This document shows positions 24,472 through 37,061 of a stretch of DNA of 64,000 bases, piece after piece. The notes beneath the pieces are model-generated. The model saw nothing but the letters and a program-made list of their open reading frames with translations. It was not told where the DNA came from and ran no database searches. The translations under genes were made by a program, and so were the position numbers. Each line of letters starts with the position of its first letter. Positions within the stretch are counted from its first letter, which is position 1. The stretch is from Plasmodium brasilianum (lineage: Eukaryota; Apicomplexa; Aconoidasida; Haemosporida; Plasmodiidae). Location of the stretch: the NCBI RefSeq assembly GCF_023973825.1, contig NC_090124.1, forward strand, positions 271,001-335,000, read 5' to 3'.

Positions 24472-26214
24472 ATGATTGACGTAGTTAACATTTTTAGCAA
24501 AGGAGGTGTCATACTGTGGTCATACAGTTTTTACGAAATAGACGACGAGACTATAAGAACAATTGTAAAATATGTTTTAATTGAAGAGAAGTATGATGAG
24601 TTTTCAAAAAAGTATAACAAGTATCATGCCAAATGGAAACTGCTAAATGATATGGACATTGTTATTCTTATTATTTATCAAGGCATCCAAAATTCTGCAT
24701 ATTTAGATAATTTGTTTATAAAAATTAAAAAAACTTTTATAAAATTATTACCAAAAAATTTAGATTATTTTAACGTTGATTTACCTTTAAATTTCGATAG
24801 ACTCTTTTTAAAAATAGTAGAAGATATGGATAAAAATGTGGTAAATGTAAATATGAACAGTTCAGGTAAAAATAAACAGTCAAAAGGTAATAAATCAAGA
24901 AAGAAAAATGATAAAAGTGGTACAACTAGTCGAAGTAATCGAAATGATCGAAGTGATGAGAGTGACACAACCGATCTGAGTGAGGATGAAAATTATGACA
25001 AAAAAATCAAGGGACAAGGGGACGAAGAAGAGGAAGAAGAAAAAAAATTGCTTCTTAATGGAGAGGATAAGAGTTATTCTAATAATAAAAAAAAAAGCAA
25101 AATAAAAAAAACTGCCCGAGAATGGGAATTAAATCAAAAAATAACCAAAAAAGATATAGAAAAATTAGATTATTCTAAAAATGAAGAAAATATAAATCAT
25201 TATAATGATAAGAACAAACAGTATGCTGAAGGTGATTTTGAAGATTCAAGTGACTGTACTAGTGATACGAAAAATAATATTTTAAATAAACTAAATGATT
25301 CTTTTCTTAAAGTATTTTCGTATAATAGTAAAATAGAAGAAGAAGATATTGAAACCATTTTAGAAGGAATAAAAAATAAATTACTCTCAAAAAATGTAGC
25401 AGTAGGTATATGTGATACTTTAATAAATAGAATGAAAGAAAATTTAATAGGAAAACGAAAAACACTTTTTGCAATGAATGTTAAAAAAACAGTGTCAACT
25501 GTCTTATCTGATACTATACAATCTATACTTACTCCAAAAGATTCTGTAGATGTATTACGAGCAGCTTTAGAAGCTAAGTCATTAGGACAGTTATACTCTA
25601 TCGTTTTTTTAGGTGTAAATGGTGTTGGTAAATCAACGAATTTAGCTAAAGTTTGTTACTATTTAAAAAATAAAGGAAACTTAAAAATTATAATAGCAGC
25701 ATGTGATACATTTAGAGCAGGAGCAGTTGAACAGTTACGTATACATGCCAACTGTTTGAATGTTTTTTTATATGAAAAAGGATATGGAAAAGATGCTGCT
25801 GCTATTGCGAAAGAAGCAATTTTATATGCAAAAAAAGAAAATTATGATGTTATATTAATTGACACTGCTGGAAGAATGCAAGATAATGAACCTTTAATGA
25901 GATCTCTTGGCAAATTAATTTTAATTAATAATCCCAATTTAATTTTATTTGTTGGTGAAGCATTAGTTGGAAATGATGCCATAGATCAACTAAAAAAATT
26001 TAATCAAGCTTTAATGGATGCTACTTGTAACACAAATAAAAGGACAATCGACGGAATAATTTTAACCAAATTTGATACCGTTGATGATAAAGTAGGCACT
26101 GCACTGTCCATGGTTTATTTAACCGGGAAACCAATTGTTTTTGTAGGCGTAGGTCAAAAATATACACACTTAAAAAAATTTAATGTAAATATGGTCGTTA
26201 AGGCATTAAGTTAA
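24472..26214 (+). CDS. SRPRA: Signal recognition particle receptor subunit alpha
   Basis: A single exon encodes 580 residues. This GTPase sits at the ER membrane, binds the SRP54 GTPase on targeted ribosomes and hands nascent chains to the translocon. The N-terminal SRX domain (residues 1-120; MIDVVNIFSKGGVILWSY) mediates binding to SRP receptor beta. A charged, disordered linker follows (about 130-260, Ser/Lys/Asp/Glu-rich). The NG domain begins near 265: G1 GVNGVGKST at 381-389, DTFRAGAVEQL from 412, G3 DTAGR at 464-468 and G4 TKFD at 532-535, then the C-terminal GVGQKYTHLKKFN of FtsY/SR-alpha proteins. The start is supported by its exact match to the SRX N-terminus. Length is a little below the human protein (638). 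Confidence 0.97.
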   Translation: MIDVVNIFSKGGVILWSYSFYEIDDETIRTIVKYVLIEEKYDEFSKKYNKYHAKWKLLNDMDIVILIIYQGIQNSAYLDNLFIKIKKTFIKLLPKNLDYFNVDLPLNFDRLFLKIVEDMDKNVVNVNMNSSGKNKQSKGNKSRKKNDKSGTTSRSNRNDRSDESDTTDLSEDENYDKKIKGQGDEEEEEEKKLLLNGEDKSYSNNKKKSKIKKTAREWELNQKITKKDIEKLDYSKNEENINHYNDKNKQYAEGDFEDSSDCTSDTKNNILNKLNDSFLKVFSYNSKIEEEDIETILEGIKNKLLSKNVAVGICDTLINRMKENLIGKRKTLFAMNVKKTVSTVLSDTIQSILTPKDSVDVLRAALEAKSLGQLYSIVFLGVNGVGKSTNLAKVCYYLKNKGNLKIIIAACDTFRAGAVEQLRIHANCLNVFLYEKGYGKDAAAIAKEAILYAKKENYDVILIDTAGRMQDNEPLMRSLGKLILINNPNLILFVGEALVGNDAIDQLKKFNQALMDATCNTNKRTIDGIILTKFDTVDDKVGTALSMVYLTGKPIVFVGVGQKYTHLKKFNVNMVVKALS

Positions 26215-27199
26215 CCTAGCCTCTCACCTGTAATAATGTTACTCAGCCAGCGAAAATATAAACAAACTGGGAACGCTGCATTACATAATAAAAATTAACG
26301 CAGAATTACACAATAATTAACGTAGCTTAGGGTGGGATTAGCAATACAGTAAATGACTCGTAAAACAAGCAACGAGAGAACAAATTATACTAAAAAAAAA
26401 AAAAAGCAAATAAAAAAAGTTATGAAAAATTGCACCAAACACCTGTACTGTTCAGAAAAAACAAGAAAAAAAAAAAAAAAAAAAGACTGTATTTTATGAA
26501 TGTTGAGAAAAATTAATCAAAAAATAAGCAAGAAGTTTTTAAGTATATATAGTAGTTCACTTTCTGTTCCTTTTTTTTTTGTTTTGTTTTTTCTTTTTTT
26601 TGGAACAAAAATATTTTAATCCGAATGTGACCATCGATTGAAACGGATAAAAAGGAGAAAAAATACATTGACGTATATGTGTATGTATGTATGTATATGT
26701 ATATATATATATATATGAACGAATAAGATATATTAATGTAAAAAGGAAAAACAAAATCAAGATAGCATTTTCATAAGTATATAATTCAAGTTGTTCACTA
26801 ATACCATTATATATTGCGCATAAAATTGTATTGAATTAAGGTTTATTTTAAAAAATCTTTGATAAAAACGTTCTATGTTTTATATGGAATATGTTCACAT
26901 CATATATATATCAAAAAGTTCGCGTAAGTACGAATAAGATTTATTTGTGGGTGTATATATATGTATATATGCAAATTTTCGTGTTAATTCGTATGTGTTT
27001 ATTTATGCCTGTTTGTTTGTGGGCTTATGTGTATATATGCTTACGAATATGTGTGTATTTGAATAAATAATTAAAATGTTTTCATTCGGAAACTATATCC
27101 ATTGTTCTTTGTCTTTATCTCATTTCCAGTTTCCAACTTTTCATTTTGCATTTCTTATTTCCTACTTTTTCTTTTTTTTTGGTACTTTAATTATATACA

Positions 27200-27233
<34 letters not shown>

Positions 27234-27755
27234 ACCTTTTAACAACAACTAACTTATGTTAGTTCTAAAAAATTGCACATTAAAACTGCTTTCAACGAGG
27301 GAGGATATATTCATCTTTTTTGGTGGACCCACATATATATACATTTATTTACCCAATTTAAGCTTTTATTTAATCACACCCATTTACTTATCTTTTTCCG
27401 TAATGAGTACATGGAAACGACACTAAACGGTACCTAAGGGAAATTTTTTTTTGCATATATACGTTATGAAATATCATAAGACTGGATTGAAATATTAATT
27501 ATTGCACCCGTAGCTGACAATTGGACTATTCTGTTTAGCATAACTGCTCGTAATATACGTGTCATATGTGCACAAACATACGTATGTACATATAAACATT
27601 TATATGTACGTATACACATACCTGTACTTATTTTCACAAAACTAATAATAATCAAGTTAGCACATATTGGGATAAATTGCCTAACAGTCCATCGGATTTA
27701 TTCAAATTTTTTAAACATAAAAAATCTAAGTCAGTCATGGAAAATAATTTTAATT

Positions 27756-27787
<32 letters not shown>

Positions 27788-28234
27788 TTTCTTTAGTGTT
27801 TCTGTTTTTATAATTCTTCTTCATTTGGAATGAAAAGAATGAACACCATTAAAAAAATAAAATAAAAAAAAAAAAATAAAATAAAAAATAAAAAATAAAA
27901 TAAAAAATAAAAAATAAAAAATAAAATAAAAAATAAAAAAAAAAAATAAAAAATAAAAAAAATAAAAATAAAAATAAAAAATAAAAAATAAATGAATGTA
28001 TAACACATACTATATATTATATAACATGTGTAAGAACAGGAAAAGATGTCAGAAAGGAGCTTTAACTATCTCTTTTTTTTTTTTGAAAAAACAGGGTAAC
28101 AAACATAAAATTAAGTAATGTGCGTGTGAATGTGTGAGTGTGTATGTCTATTTCTATGTCTATGTGTACGTGTGTATGTACTTCATATTTATGTAACTCC
28201 TTATGTGTAAGAAAAACGTGGGGCCCTTGAATCC
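26215..28234. other. Convergent spacer between SRP receptor and NDK
   Basis: Contains A tracts (26391-26405, 26465-26484), a T tract of about 27 (27760-27786), TA runs at 27201-27230, an (A)nT repeat at 27850-27993 and a TG-rich stretch at 28112-28180. I see no gene. Confidence 0.75.
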
Positions 28235-28690
28235 TTAGGACTGAACATAAACCCAGGAGTTCGTGTGATGTTTCCATTGCACTAATTCATCTGCTTTAAA
28301 CCATATATTAATTTCTCTGTTAGCTGATGCAACTGAGTCACTACCGTGAATTGCATTCCTACTTACTTCTAAGCAGTAATCTCCTCGAATACTTCCTGTG
28401 TTACTGTTTAATGGGTTCGTTTCACCTATCATTTTTCTACCTTGCTTTACAATTTCCATTCCCTCCCAAACCATAGCTACAACAGGTCCCTTACTCATAT
28501 AATCTACTAAGGTATTAAAAAAAGGCTTGTCAGACAACTCCTTATAATGTTCCTTTAGTATTTCCTTTGTTGGATTTAACATTTTTAAAGCTATCAATTT
28601 ATACCCCTTTCTTTCAAAACGCTTTATTATTACACCAACTAATCCTCTCTGTACACCGTCAGGTTTAACCATAATAAAACTCTTTTCCAT
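28235..28690 (-). CDS. NDK: Nucleoside diphosphate kinase
   Basis: A single exon encodes 151 residues, the standard length of a group I NDK. The enzyme moves the gamma phosphate of ATP to other NDPs through a phosphohistidine intermediate and keeps NTP pools balanced in the cytosol. The start [19 protein letters not shown] is the family N-terminus. The active-site signature NAIHGSDS is present with the catalytic histidine at residue 115, and [11 protein letters not shown] precedes it. All expected nucleotide-binding residues in the Kpn-loop/head region (VAMVWEG, GETNP) are visible. There is no targeting extension, so the protein is probably cytosolic. The gene is divergent from the RHOP148-like gene across a 4.4-kb spacer. 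Confidence 0.98.
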   Translation of the reverse strand: MEKSFIMVKPDGVQRGLVGVIIKRFERKGYKLIALKMLNPTKEILKEHYKELSDKPFFNTLVDYMSKGPVVAMVWEGMEIVKQGRKMIGETNPLNSNTGSIRGDYCLEVSRNAIHGSDSVASANREINIWFKADELVQWKHHTNSWVYVQS

Positions 28691-29543
28691 CTTTATACAC
28701 TATATCTTACAAATTACATGAATATGTTTTATGTGAAAGAACATCTATATTGTTAATCTGCTTCTACAAAAAGGTCAAGCGGTAAAATTATCGGGGGTCG
28801 GGAAGGAAAAAAGCAACGAGTAGCAGGAAACAATAATAATATAAAATAAATAAATAAATAAATAAATATATATATATATATATTTGTGTACACTTTAAAA
28901 AATAAGAGGCATGAAGAAAAAGTGGGGAACAGTGGGAAAAAAGGAAAAATTCAAAATGTAAATAAATATTTAAATAAATAAGTAAATAAATTAATTAATG
29001 AAAAAAACAAAAAAAAAAAATATCCAAAATAACGAAAATGGCCAAAATGGCTAATATAGCAAAAGTAGCTAAAATAACAAAATGTGAAACGAAAAAATAT
29101 TTGAAAAAGCTTTTTTAATAAATATTCTTTTAAAGGTATGTTCTCATTTAAATTTACTTCTCATGTTTGCAAAAATACGTTTCAACCGCCCATGCAGAGA
29201 GCACAATTATGCTTGTATTCGTACATTCTTTTATAATGCAGTTTATTTTTATTTTTATTTTATTTTTTTTTTTCCTTTTATATTATTTTTTTATATTTTA
29301 TTTTTTATTTTTTTTTTTTTCTCTTTTTTTTTTTTTTTAAATTTTTACACTGTACCTTTTTTCGTTAAAAAAGAAAGTACTCATGTGATTTGATATTCTA
29401 CACGGATCTTGTTTTTTCCTTTTATTTGATAGTAAGCCTACATTTTAATAGCGCATATTTTTGGACTTAAAGAGGAAAAGTGGAGAACAGAGGAGTACAC
29501 GAGTTTAAAGAAGCAGGAATATAAATAAGCGTATGAATGCGTG

Positions 29544-29584
<41 letters not shown>

Positions 29585-31474
29585 CGAGCGAGGAAAACTT
29601 TCATTTTGACAAGACATACTTTTTATTGTGCATACTTTAATATAAACTTTTCTTTTTCTTTTTTTTGTTGTTTATCTATTTTTACCTAGCTAAATATTGG
29701 GTTGTAATAGGAATCGATGCTTGTCTGTTGATCGTTGTTGTCTTATCTTATTAACTTATGTGTTTACCTGTCGTTTGTTCATATGTCTACCAATCATTTA
29801 TATATCTAGCACATATTTTTTATTTTATATTTTTTATGTTTTTCGTTCTACGTTTTTTATATTTTATAATTATTCTTATTTTTTATTTTTTGTTTTTTAT
29901 TTTTTATTTTTTATTTTTTATTTTTTATTTTTTGTTTTTTATTTTTTATCTTATATTTTTTATTTTATATTTTTTATTTTATATATTTTATATTTTTCAT
30001 TTTTTGTGTTTACTCGTTGATACAATACACCTCATTAAAACAGGGCTATTTAAAACCTTCGGGTAGCATATGTATATTTATGTTAGACATATTTAGCGTT
30101 TACCTTTGGCACTTTTAAGATGCTCATCAGGGAACTTGTAGGAATATGTAGAATTACAGTTTTCTCATATTTTTCCTACCATTTTAAGAATTTTATTCTC
30201 TGTGTTTATTTTATTTTGCTTAATTTTAAAGACTCTACACATCATACATATATATTATATGGGTATATGTATGTGTACATATATGTATATATTTGTGTAT
30301 ACATGTATATATATGGGCATATGTACACATGCATGTATATATATATATATATATATATATGGTTTATTTCGTTACAGGAAATATAGAGATAATCATGCGC
30401 ATAATTCTGCTATTATGTTATATCCCCTTTTTTTAATTCATTATTTCAATGATGAGCATATATACGTGTAAAATGTACATTTAGCGAAAGACGAGCTGAT
30501 TATAAATTTTGTTTTACAGTTTGAAGTACCTATTCAATAAGACATTTTATTCATTTATCCTTTGTTCGTTTGTTGACTTATTTGATTATTTAATTAGGTA
30601 ACTATATAATAATTTAATTATTTAATTTTTTTTTTTTGTTTGTTTTCTTCTTTTTTACGTAGACATTGATATTTATATGGGAACACATAACATATTAAGT
30701 ACTTAACCAAACCAATCATGTTAACCACACCAACCATAGACGTGTATGCAGTGCATATATTTATGTCATATTATGTACACATGAAATTATGCACGTGTAC
30801 ATGTATGTATAACCGATTAGTCCTATTTTCCCCCTAGTGCTTGCCTATTTTTATTAGTACACTTTTCATCGACGTTTAAGATAATTTTTCGCTTCATGCG
30901 TCACTACCTTTATTTATGACAAAAAAAATATGTTCAACTTTTGAAACGAGACTACTCATTGTTATGTGGTAAAATCTGTTCATTACAAGATGAAAAAAAA
31001 AAAAAAAAAAATGAAAAGAAAAGAAAAGAAAAGATATGAAATGAAAAGAAAAGAAAAGAAATAAAATGAAATAAAATTAAATGAAATTAAATGAAATAAA
31101 ATGAAATGAAATGAAATGAAATAAAATGAAATGAAATAAAATAAAATTAAATTAAATTAAATAAAATTAACTTTTGAACAATCTAACATGATATGTATAT
31201 TTCTTCAAGTACATACGCTTATTTTCGATAAGAAAAGTGTACACTTTTCTTTCATTTATATTATTTTATATTCTTATATTTTTACATTTTTATATTTTTA
31301 CATTTTTATGTATTACATTTTTATGTATTACATTTTTATGTATTACATTTTTATGTATTACATTTATAATATATTTCATAGATATAAGCTACTATTACAA
31401 AACATATGAATTGCATTGCAAAATATAACGTGAAACCGTCCCTCAACAATTAGCAGTTAAGCACTTTATTCTTT

Positions 31475-31855
31475 GAAGCATACAAATATACATACAAATA
31501 AATATACAAATATACATACATACAAATAAATATACAAATATACACACATACAAATAAATATACAAATATACATACATATAAATAAATATACAAATATACA
31601 TACAAATAAATATACAAATATACATACATATAAATAAATATACAAATATACATACAAATAAATATACAAATATACATACATATAAATAAATATACAAATA
31701 TACATACAAATAAATATACAAATATACATACAAATAAATATACAAATATACATACAAATAAATATACAAATATACATACATATAAATAAATATACAAATA
31801 TACATACAAATAAATATACAAATATACATACATACAAATAAATATACAAATATAC
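31475..31855. repeat. Composite 24/28-bp minisatellite (caaataaatatacaaatata)
   Basis: About 14 copies built from tacaaataaa, tatacaaata and tacata blocks; copies differ by an extra cata tetramer. It stays open in several minus-strand frames, which explains the long frames with repeated YICIF. Confidence 0.9.
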
Positions 31856-31879
31856 ATGGGAGGGCTTCGTGCCCCCCAT
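31856..31879. other. GC-rich hairpin at the end of the minisatellite
   Basis: ATGGG-A-GGGC, loop TTCGT, then GCCC-CCCAT: nine perfect pairs with one bulged A and a five-base loop. It stands out sharply from the AT-only array directly beside it. Function unknown. Confidence 0.7.
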
Positions 31880-32329
31880 TTGCTAGTAGTATAAAACTAA
31901 TATTCCCAGTGAACAGATGAAAACATTGCTTTAATAAGAATGTAAAATTTGCACACAAAAAAAAAAGAAATTTCGTTCATTTCAATATTCATGTGTCGGC
32001 TCACAAGAACATGTATATATATATATGTATTTATGCATATATATTTTTTTTTTCTTACACCTTGTTAGAATGTTTCATTAATTTCGCTGTTTCCCTGTGT
32101 ATAAGAACAATTTTTAGTCTTTAAAGTTCATATATAAAAAAAAAAATACTGAATAAATTATATACATACTTACGTTCTGTGCACATTTTTTAACATAATA
32201 TCGTCATAATTATTTGCATAAAATTATAAGAGCGTAAGAAGCACATGTTCCCAGTTTTGCAGTTTTTATATTTTTTAGCTTCTTTATATTTTCGAACGTT
32301 TTTATGTTTTTTAGCTTTTAGTTTTTTCA

Positions 32330-32825
32330 ACCTTTTTAGTTTTTTAACCTTTTTATAGTTTTTAACTTTTTATAGTTTTTTAACTTTTTATAGTTTTTTA
32401 ACTTTTTATAGTTTTTTAACCTTTTTATAGTTTTTTAATTTTTTATAGTTTTTTAACTTTTTATAGTTTTTTAACCTTTTTATAGTTTTTTAACCTTTTT
32501 ATAATTTTTCATCCTTTTTAGTTTTTTCGACCGTTTTATATTTTCTAGCCTTTTTAGTTTTTCAAATCTTTTTAGATTTTTTACCCTTTTTAGTTTTTTT
32601 ACTCTTTTTAGTTTTTTTACCCTTTTTAGTTTTTCTACCCTTTTTAGTTTTCCTTCCCTTTTTAGTTTTCCTTCCCTTTTTAGTTTTCCTTCCCTTTTTA
32701 GTTTTCCTTCCCTTTTTAGTTTTCCTTCCCTTTTTAGTTTTCCTTCCCTTTTTAGTTTTCCATCCCTTTTTAGTTTTCCTTCCCTTTTTAGTTTTCCTTC
32801 CCTTTTTAGTTTTCCTTCCCTTTTT
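32330..32825. repeat. 17-18 bp T-rich minisatellites
   Basis: Left part (about 32330-32510): units of ttttttaacctttttatag. Right part (about 32560-32825): at least eleven copies of ccctttttagttttcctt. The right array is an 18-mer and on the minus strand reads as the hexapeptide KLKREG in one frame and KGRKTK in another. Confidence 0.9.
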
Positions 32826-33124
32826 AGAATTATTTGATGAACACACATTTTGACATTTTTAAGTGCATTTTGTTAGTTTAGAGATGCATTAACCAAAACG
32901 AGTTATACTTATAGCCATATAATTATGATTGATAACAAACCCCTTCATTAAACTGTTACGAGTTCAAGCGAGTAGTACAAAAACTGCACTGTTGCCTCTA
33001 CCAAAACAGTAATACAATTTAAGTGTGTATATACATACATGTACTTGCATACGTACTAGTACATACATACGTACGTGGAAGCACACTTACCCACTTGAAT
33101 GCATACATGCGTGAAATTGCCAAA

Positions 33125-36100
33125 ATGAACGATATTTCGTTAGAGCAAATAACGTTGCAGCTTGATTTCCTGAAGGGACTAGACTTGTTTTGCATTTTCA
33201 AGTTCATCATAACAAATGATATTGAAATATATAGGGAGGAGTCATATAACATTTTAATAAATATTATCAATTCGTATAAAATTATTAATATAGAGGAGTC
33301 AAATCATATATTTTCAGATAACCAAAAAATATATGAGAAATACTTTTACAACTATAGAAAAGGGCCATCAAAAAAGAGGGGTGTTTCGATCCCACGCATT
33401 GGAAGCAGCAACAGCTGTAGTGGCAGCAATGGTAGCACCAGTGGAAGCAGCATTACTACTAAGGGAAAAAACATAAGTAGCAATGATAACATCATCAACA
33501 GCAGTGGAAGCAGTGCAACCACTCCATGTTCAAATCAGTACAATGCTCAGGCCATCCAGAGGAGTAAGACGAAAGTGAAGTCAAGTAAAGATGTGAAAAA
33601 TGCAAAGATACAGGATATTTACATGAACGACTCCCTGTTTTCTAAAAATATGTACAACAAAAAATTGTTTGAATTTTTTAAATTTCCTAAAAGTAAGAAA
33701 GTAGCTGAGTATGTAAATATGGTTTGCGTCAATAGGTTGATAAAAGAACCATTAAATATGAACTTAAGTTTTGTAAAATTTGATAAAAAAAAAAAAAAAA
33801 AGAAAAAAAAGAAGGAGAAGAGGTAATAAAAATAACTCAAGAGAATTATATATAAAAAATAAATGCAAATATAATAGTGACTCAGGTATTGTAAACAAAA
33901 AGATGAAAAGTACATGTAGTTGTTGTTATGAGACTAAAGAAAATTATAAAGAGTTATCAAAAAATTTTAAAAAATTATTTAATGAAACAGATATTTCTGT
34001 TTCGGATTCATCTGAGATATTATCTACATTAAAAATATCCTTTGCTAAAACTCATGAAAATAATTACCTAGATATGAATTGTAGTAATTCAGATGATGAC
34101 TCTGCTTATGATTATGATTATTACAGTGAAACGACAACTATGCAAGAAAATCAAAAGGAACAAAAGAACGTTAAACTTCAGAATAAATTTCTATCACTCA
34201 AGTTATCCATGTACAACTCCAGCCTACTCAAAAATAGAGGGGAACACGGGGATGAAAACGAAAATGAAAATGAAAATGGGAACAATAATGGGTTCGGAAT
34301 CAAGAGTATAATAAATGAGGACGACACTAATCGAAGCAACAACATTCGAAACTGTGACACCTACGTGAGCAAATTCTACGACGAGACAAATCTTTGCTTT
34401 AAGCATTACTATGATATTCACAATATTCTTAATAGGGATCCTAATGGATTAAGGAAAATAAAAATTATGTTAAAAAAAGATATTGGTACAATAAGCATAT
34501 CCCCATTTTTTATTAATTTTGATTGTACCAGAATATTCAAAAATGTTTGTAAAGCTTTTAACTTGAGCAAATATGATTACAAAAAACAAAGCATACATCA
34601 AATAATTAATTTATGCTTTAACACAGAAAATTCGTTAGCTATATTGAAAAACATTTTCCTAGATGATTTATACAAACAACAAAAAGTATATGTCAATGAA
34701 CTGAATAACAAAAAAAATTATAGAAAAAAAGAACATAATATAAGGAAAAAAAATACAGAAAGTGTATTAGATATATTGGATGATGAAAAAAGAATTAATG
34801 TCTTATATTTTATTAACCGATTTTTATATTCACAAAAAACGCCCTTATCGAATTTGTTTAGAGATTACACACTTAGTTTGCACAGTCAGAAAAATGTGTA
34901 TAACAGGGTGTGCAGCAATATGTGTAGTGGTACACGTGATGATATGCATGATGTATGTAATAACCCGCTTGACAATCAGAGTGAAGACCCCCCTTTTGAC
35001 GAATTAACCATTGACTACTTAATCTTCTTAATGATTTTTGAAAAAAAAATAGATCAAAAATTTTATAAATTTCTTATTCGAAAAATTAATAAGTGCAAAA
35101 TAAACATTACAAAAAATATTAGTAACAAAAATGACAGCAGTTCGGATTTCCGTCCGAACATTGACTATGATCTTGAAAAGGAAACAGAGCAAAATATAGC
35201 GACTGCCATATTGAACGTACACAATAGTTATAAAAGAGAGTCAAACGATAATAGTCTTTCCACGGTTACTAGAAATTCTCGTGAACAGTCAAGAAAGGGA
35301 AATACAAAGGAGTGTGAAATAATTGGCGATCATACGAGGCTACATATTAATAATGGCACCGAAAATAATGTAGACATTTTGATTGACCTGAACAGTTTAG
35401 GAGATATGTCAAATATGACAAATATGACAAATAAGTCAAATATGACGAATATGGAAAATATGGTAAATATAACAAATTTGACAGATATAACAGATGTAAC
35501 AGATGTAACAGATACGACAAATATGACACATATAACAGGTATGTCCAATATAACAGGTATGTCCAATATAACAGGTATGTCCAATATAACAGGTATGTCC
35601 AATATAGTAGGTATGTCCAGTATGGGAGATGTGCGCAGTGTATGCAGTGTGGACAGCGCGAGCTGTGTAAGCAACCCCGACAGCTTGCCGAGTTCCTACA
35701 ACTTGACCAAGGTAAGGATTGTAAATAACTCTAAAGAACAAAGCACTGGTATACCGGCTAACGACGAAGTTTCGCCAGTAACATTGACAAAAGAAAGCAA
35801 TTTTTGCAATGGGGAAGAGAAGCTATCGAAATTATTGATCACTGAAAATACAGCAAATGAAAAGAAAAAAAAAAAAAAAGAAAAAAGTTTTGTTAATAAA
35901 ACAGAAGTGCAGTACTGTAATGAGGGTAGCGGTGGTTATGAGCTAAATTCGCAAAATGGATGCAACGTTAAAAGCGGGATTAGTAGTTGTATTAATAACG
36001 GCATACAAATCGGCATCAATAGGTGCAGTAAGGGCAGTGACCAAGCGAATGGCAGTGCATGCGGCAAAATGGATGGGGATGCGGAGGAGGAGGAGGAATA

Positions 36101-36695
36101 TATGGACGATATAGAAGCCAAAACGAGTATGGAAAATGAAATAATATTACTAAAATGCATTAGACCATTTCCTACAATTTACTGGTTAATTAATAAAAAT
36201 ATATGTGGCTATATATCTCACCTAGAAAAAGTTAATATAATTAAAAATATAGAAAATTTTATAAATCGAAAAAGTGAAGATTTTAATTTGCTTAGATATT
36301 ATTTAATATATGATCATCTGAAATATATAGTAATCCGTTTAAGACATATAAATAAGAAAATTTTAATATTTTTTTATAATATTTTCTTAAATACGGACAA
36401 TTTTTTAAGACAGTATACTAATAATACTAACGATGAAGAAACCCATATTATAAATAGTACATACAATAACTCCTTTGAATTAAATCCCATTATATTAAAT
36501 GTTTGCTTACAAAAGTATAATATTAACTTACATGTCGTTTTAGAAATAATGAGAAAAATTAACACATTAAGAATAAAAGGAATTGGTGGCATATCAAATT
36601 TTTTAACATTAAAATGTATGCACCTTTATTTTGCATCTCATTTGTCATACCCGAACACCATCGGGTATATCTTGGAGGAGTGTTTAAAGTCTTAA
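33125..36695 (+). CDS. RHOP148: Probable RHOP148 ortholog with C-terminal DUF501-like domain; poly-A frame break
   Basis: The reading frame from ATG 33125 (MNDISLEQITLQLDF, preceded by caaa) is open to a 17-A tract (33785-33801), where it has to shift by one base; the shifted frame runs to the TAA at 36693. Together about 1,190 residues. Order: an alpha-helical N-terminus, a Ser/Asn/Gly-rich linker, Lys-rich tract at the frame break, Asn- and Glu-rich segments, a T/N/M-rich repeat with GMSNIT units (DNA about 35400-35620), and a conserved C-terminal region. There I see RPFPTIYWLINKNICGYIS near residue 1012 and KGIGGISNFLTLKCMHLYFA near 1160, which match the two conserved blocks of DUF501 (PFPTLYW... 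and GGxxxxxKCLH). No signal peptide is visible. The RHOP148 name rests on my memory that this rhoptry protein lies next to NDK on P. falciparum chromosome 13, and on size. Confidence 0.75.
33785..33801 (+). other. Poly-A frame break in the RHOP148-like gene
   Basis: Seventeen A bases followed by g and eight more A. The upstream frame ends 25 bases later (KKKEKR stop), while the downstream frame opens within the same tract. One A too many (or two too few) in the assembly would restore continuity. No intron of credible size is available. Confidence 0.85.
35400..35625 (+). repeat. Coding repeat NMT/ITDVT and GMSNIT
   Basis: A degenerate 9-bp repeat (NMT-type) passes into an 18-bp repeat (ataacaggtatgtccaat) that encodes GMSNIT about four times inside the RHOP148-like protein. 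Confidence 0.85.
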
Positions 36696-37061
36696 CTGGA
36701 CAGGGGTGGGGTTAGCTATGAGAAGTTTTGTCACCATGTAGTTATGGAGGTATATGTGCGAATGGGCTTGCATATACATGCTTATTTATTTATATATTCT
36801 CTTTTTTGAGGAAAATTCCGAAAAGTAAAAACCATATATTTCACCCATTATTTTATTCAATAACTGCAACTGCACGTGAGCGCGTATACATCGGGGGAAA
36901 AAAAAGTAAAGTATTGGGACATCATATTAGTACATATATATATATATATATATGTGCGTATGTATTTATATATAAATTTTTTTTGTTTTTTGTTTTTTTT
37001 AACTGTTAAGAGGTAAAAAAAATATTTGTACGCCTTGTAGTCATTTACATAAAAAATCAGA

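Larger units (their letters stand above)
28691..33124. other. Large divergent spacer between NDK and the RHOP148-like gene
   Basis: Contents from left: an AAAT run at 28845-28866, T-rich low complexity 29240-29340, a GAGAGA run at 29565-29590, T-rich TTTTTTA repeats 29868-29998, A tract and GAAAT/AAAAT pentamers 30990-31170, a 15-bp repeat 31300-31365, a long minisatellite 31475-31855 ending in a GC-rich hairpin (31856-31879), and 17-18 bp T-rich repeats 32330-32825. No gene is supported. Confidence 0.65.

Noticed and set aside
31443..31958. Three minus-strand frames of 135-171 residues with YICIF/YLYIY repeats
   Set aside because: Overlapping frames of the same minisatellite; no non-repeat protein sequence and no gene-like composition.
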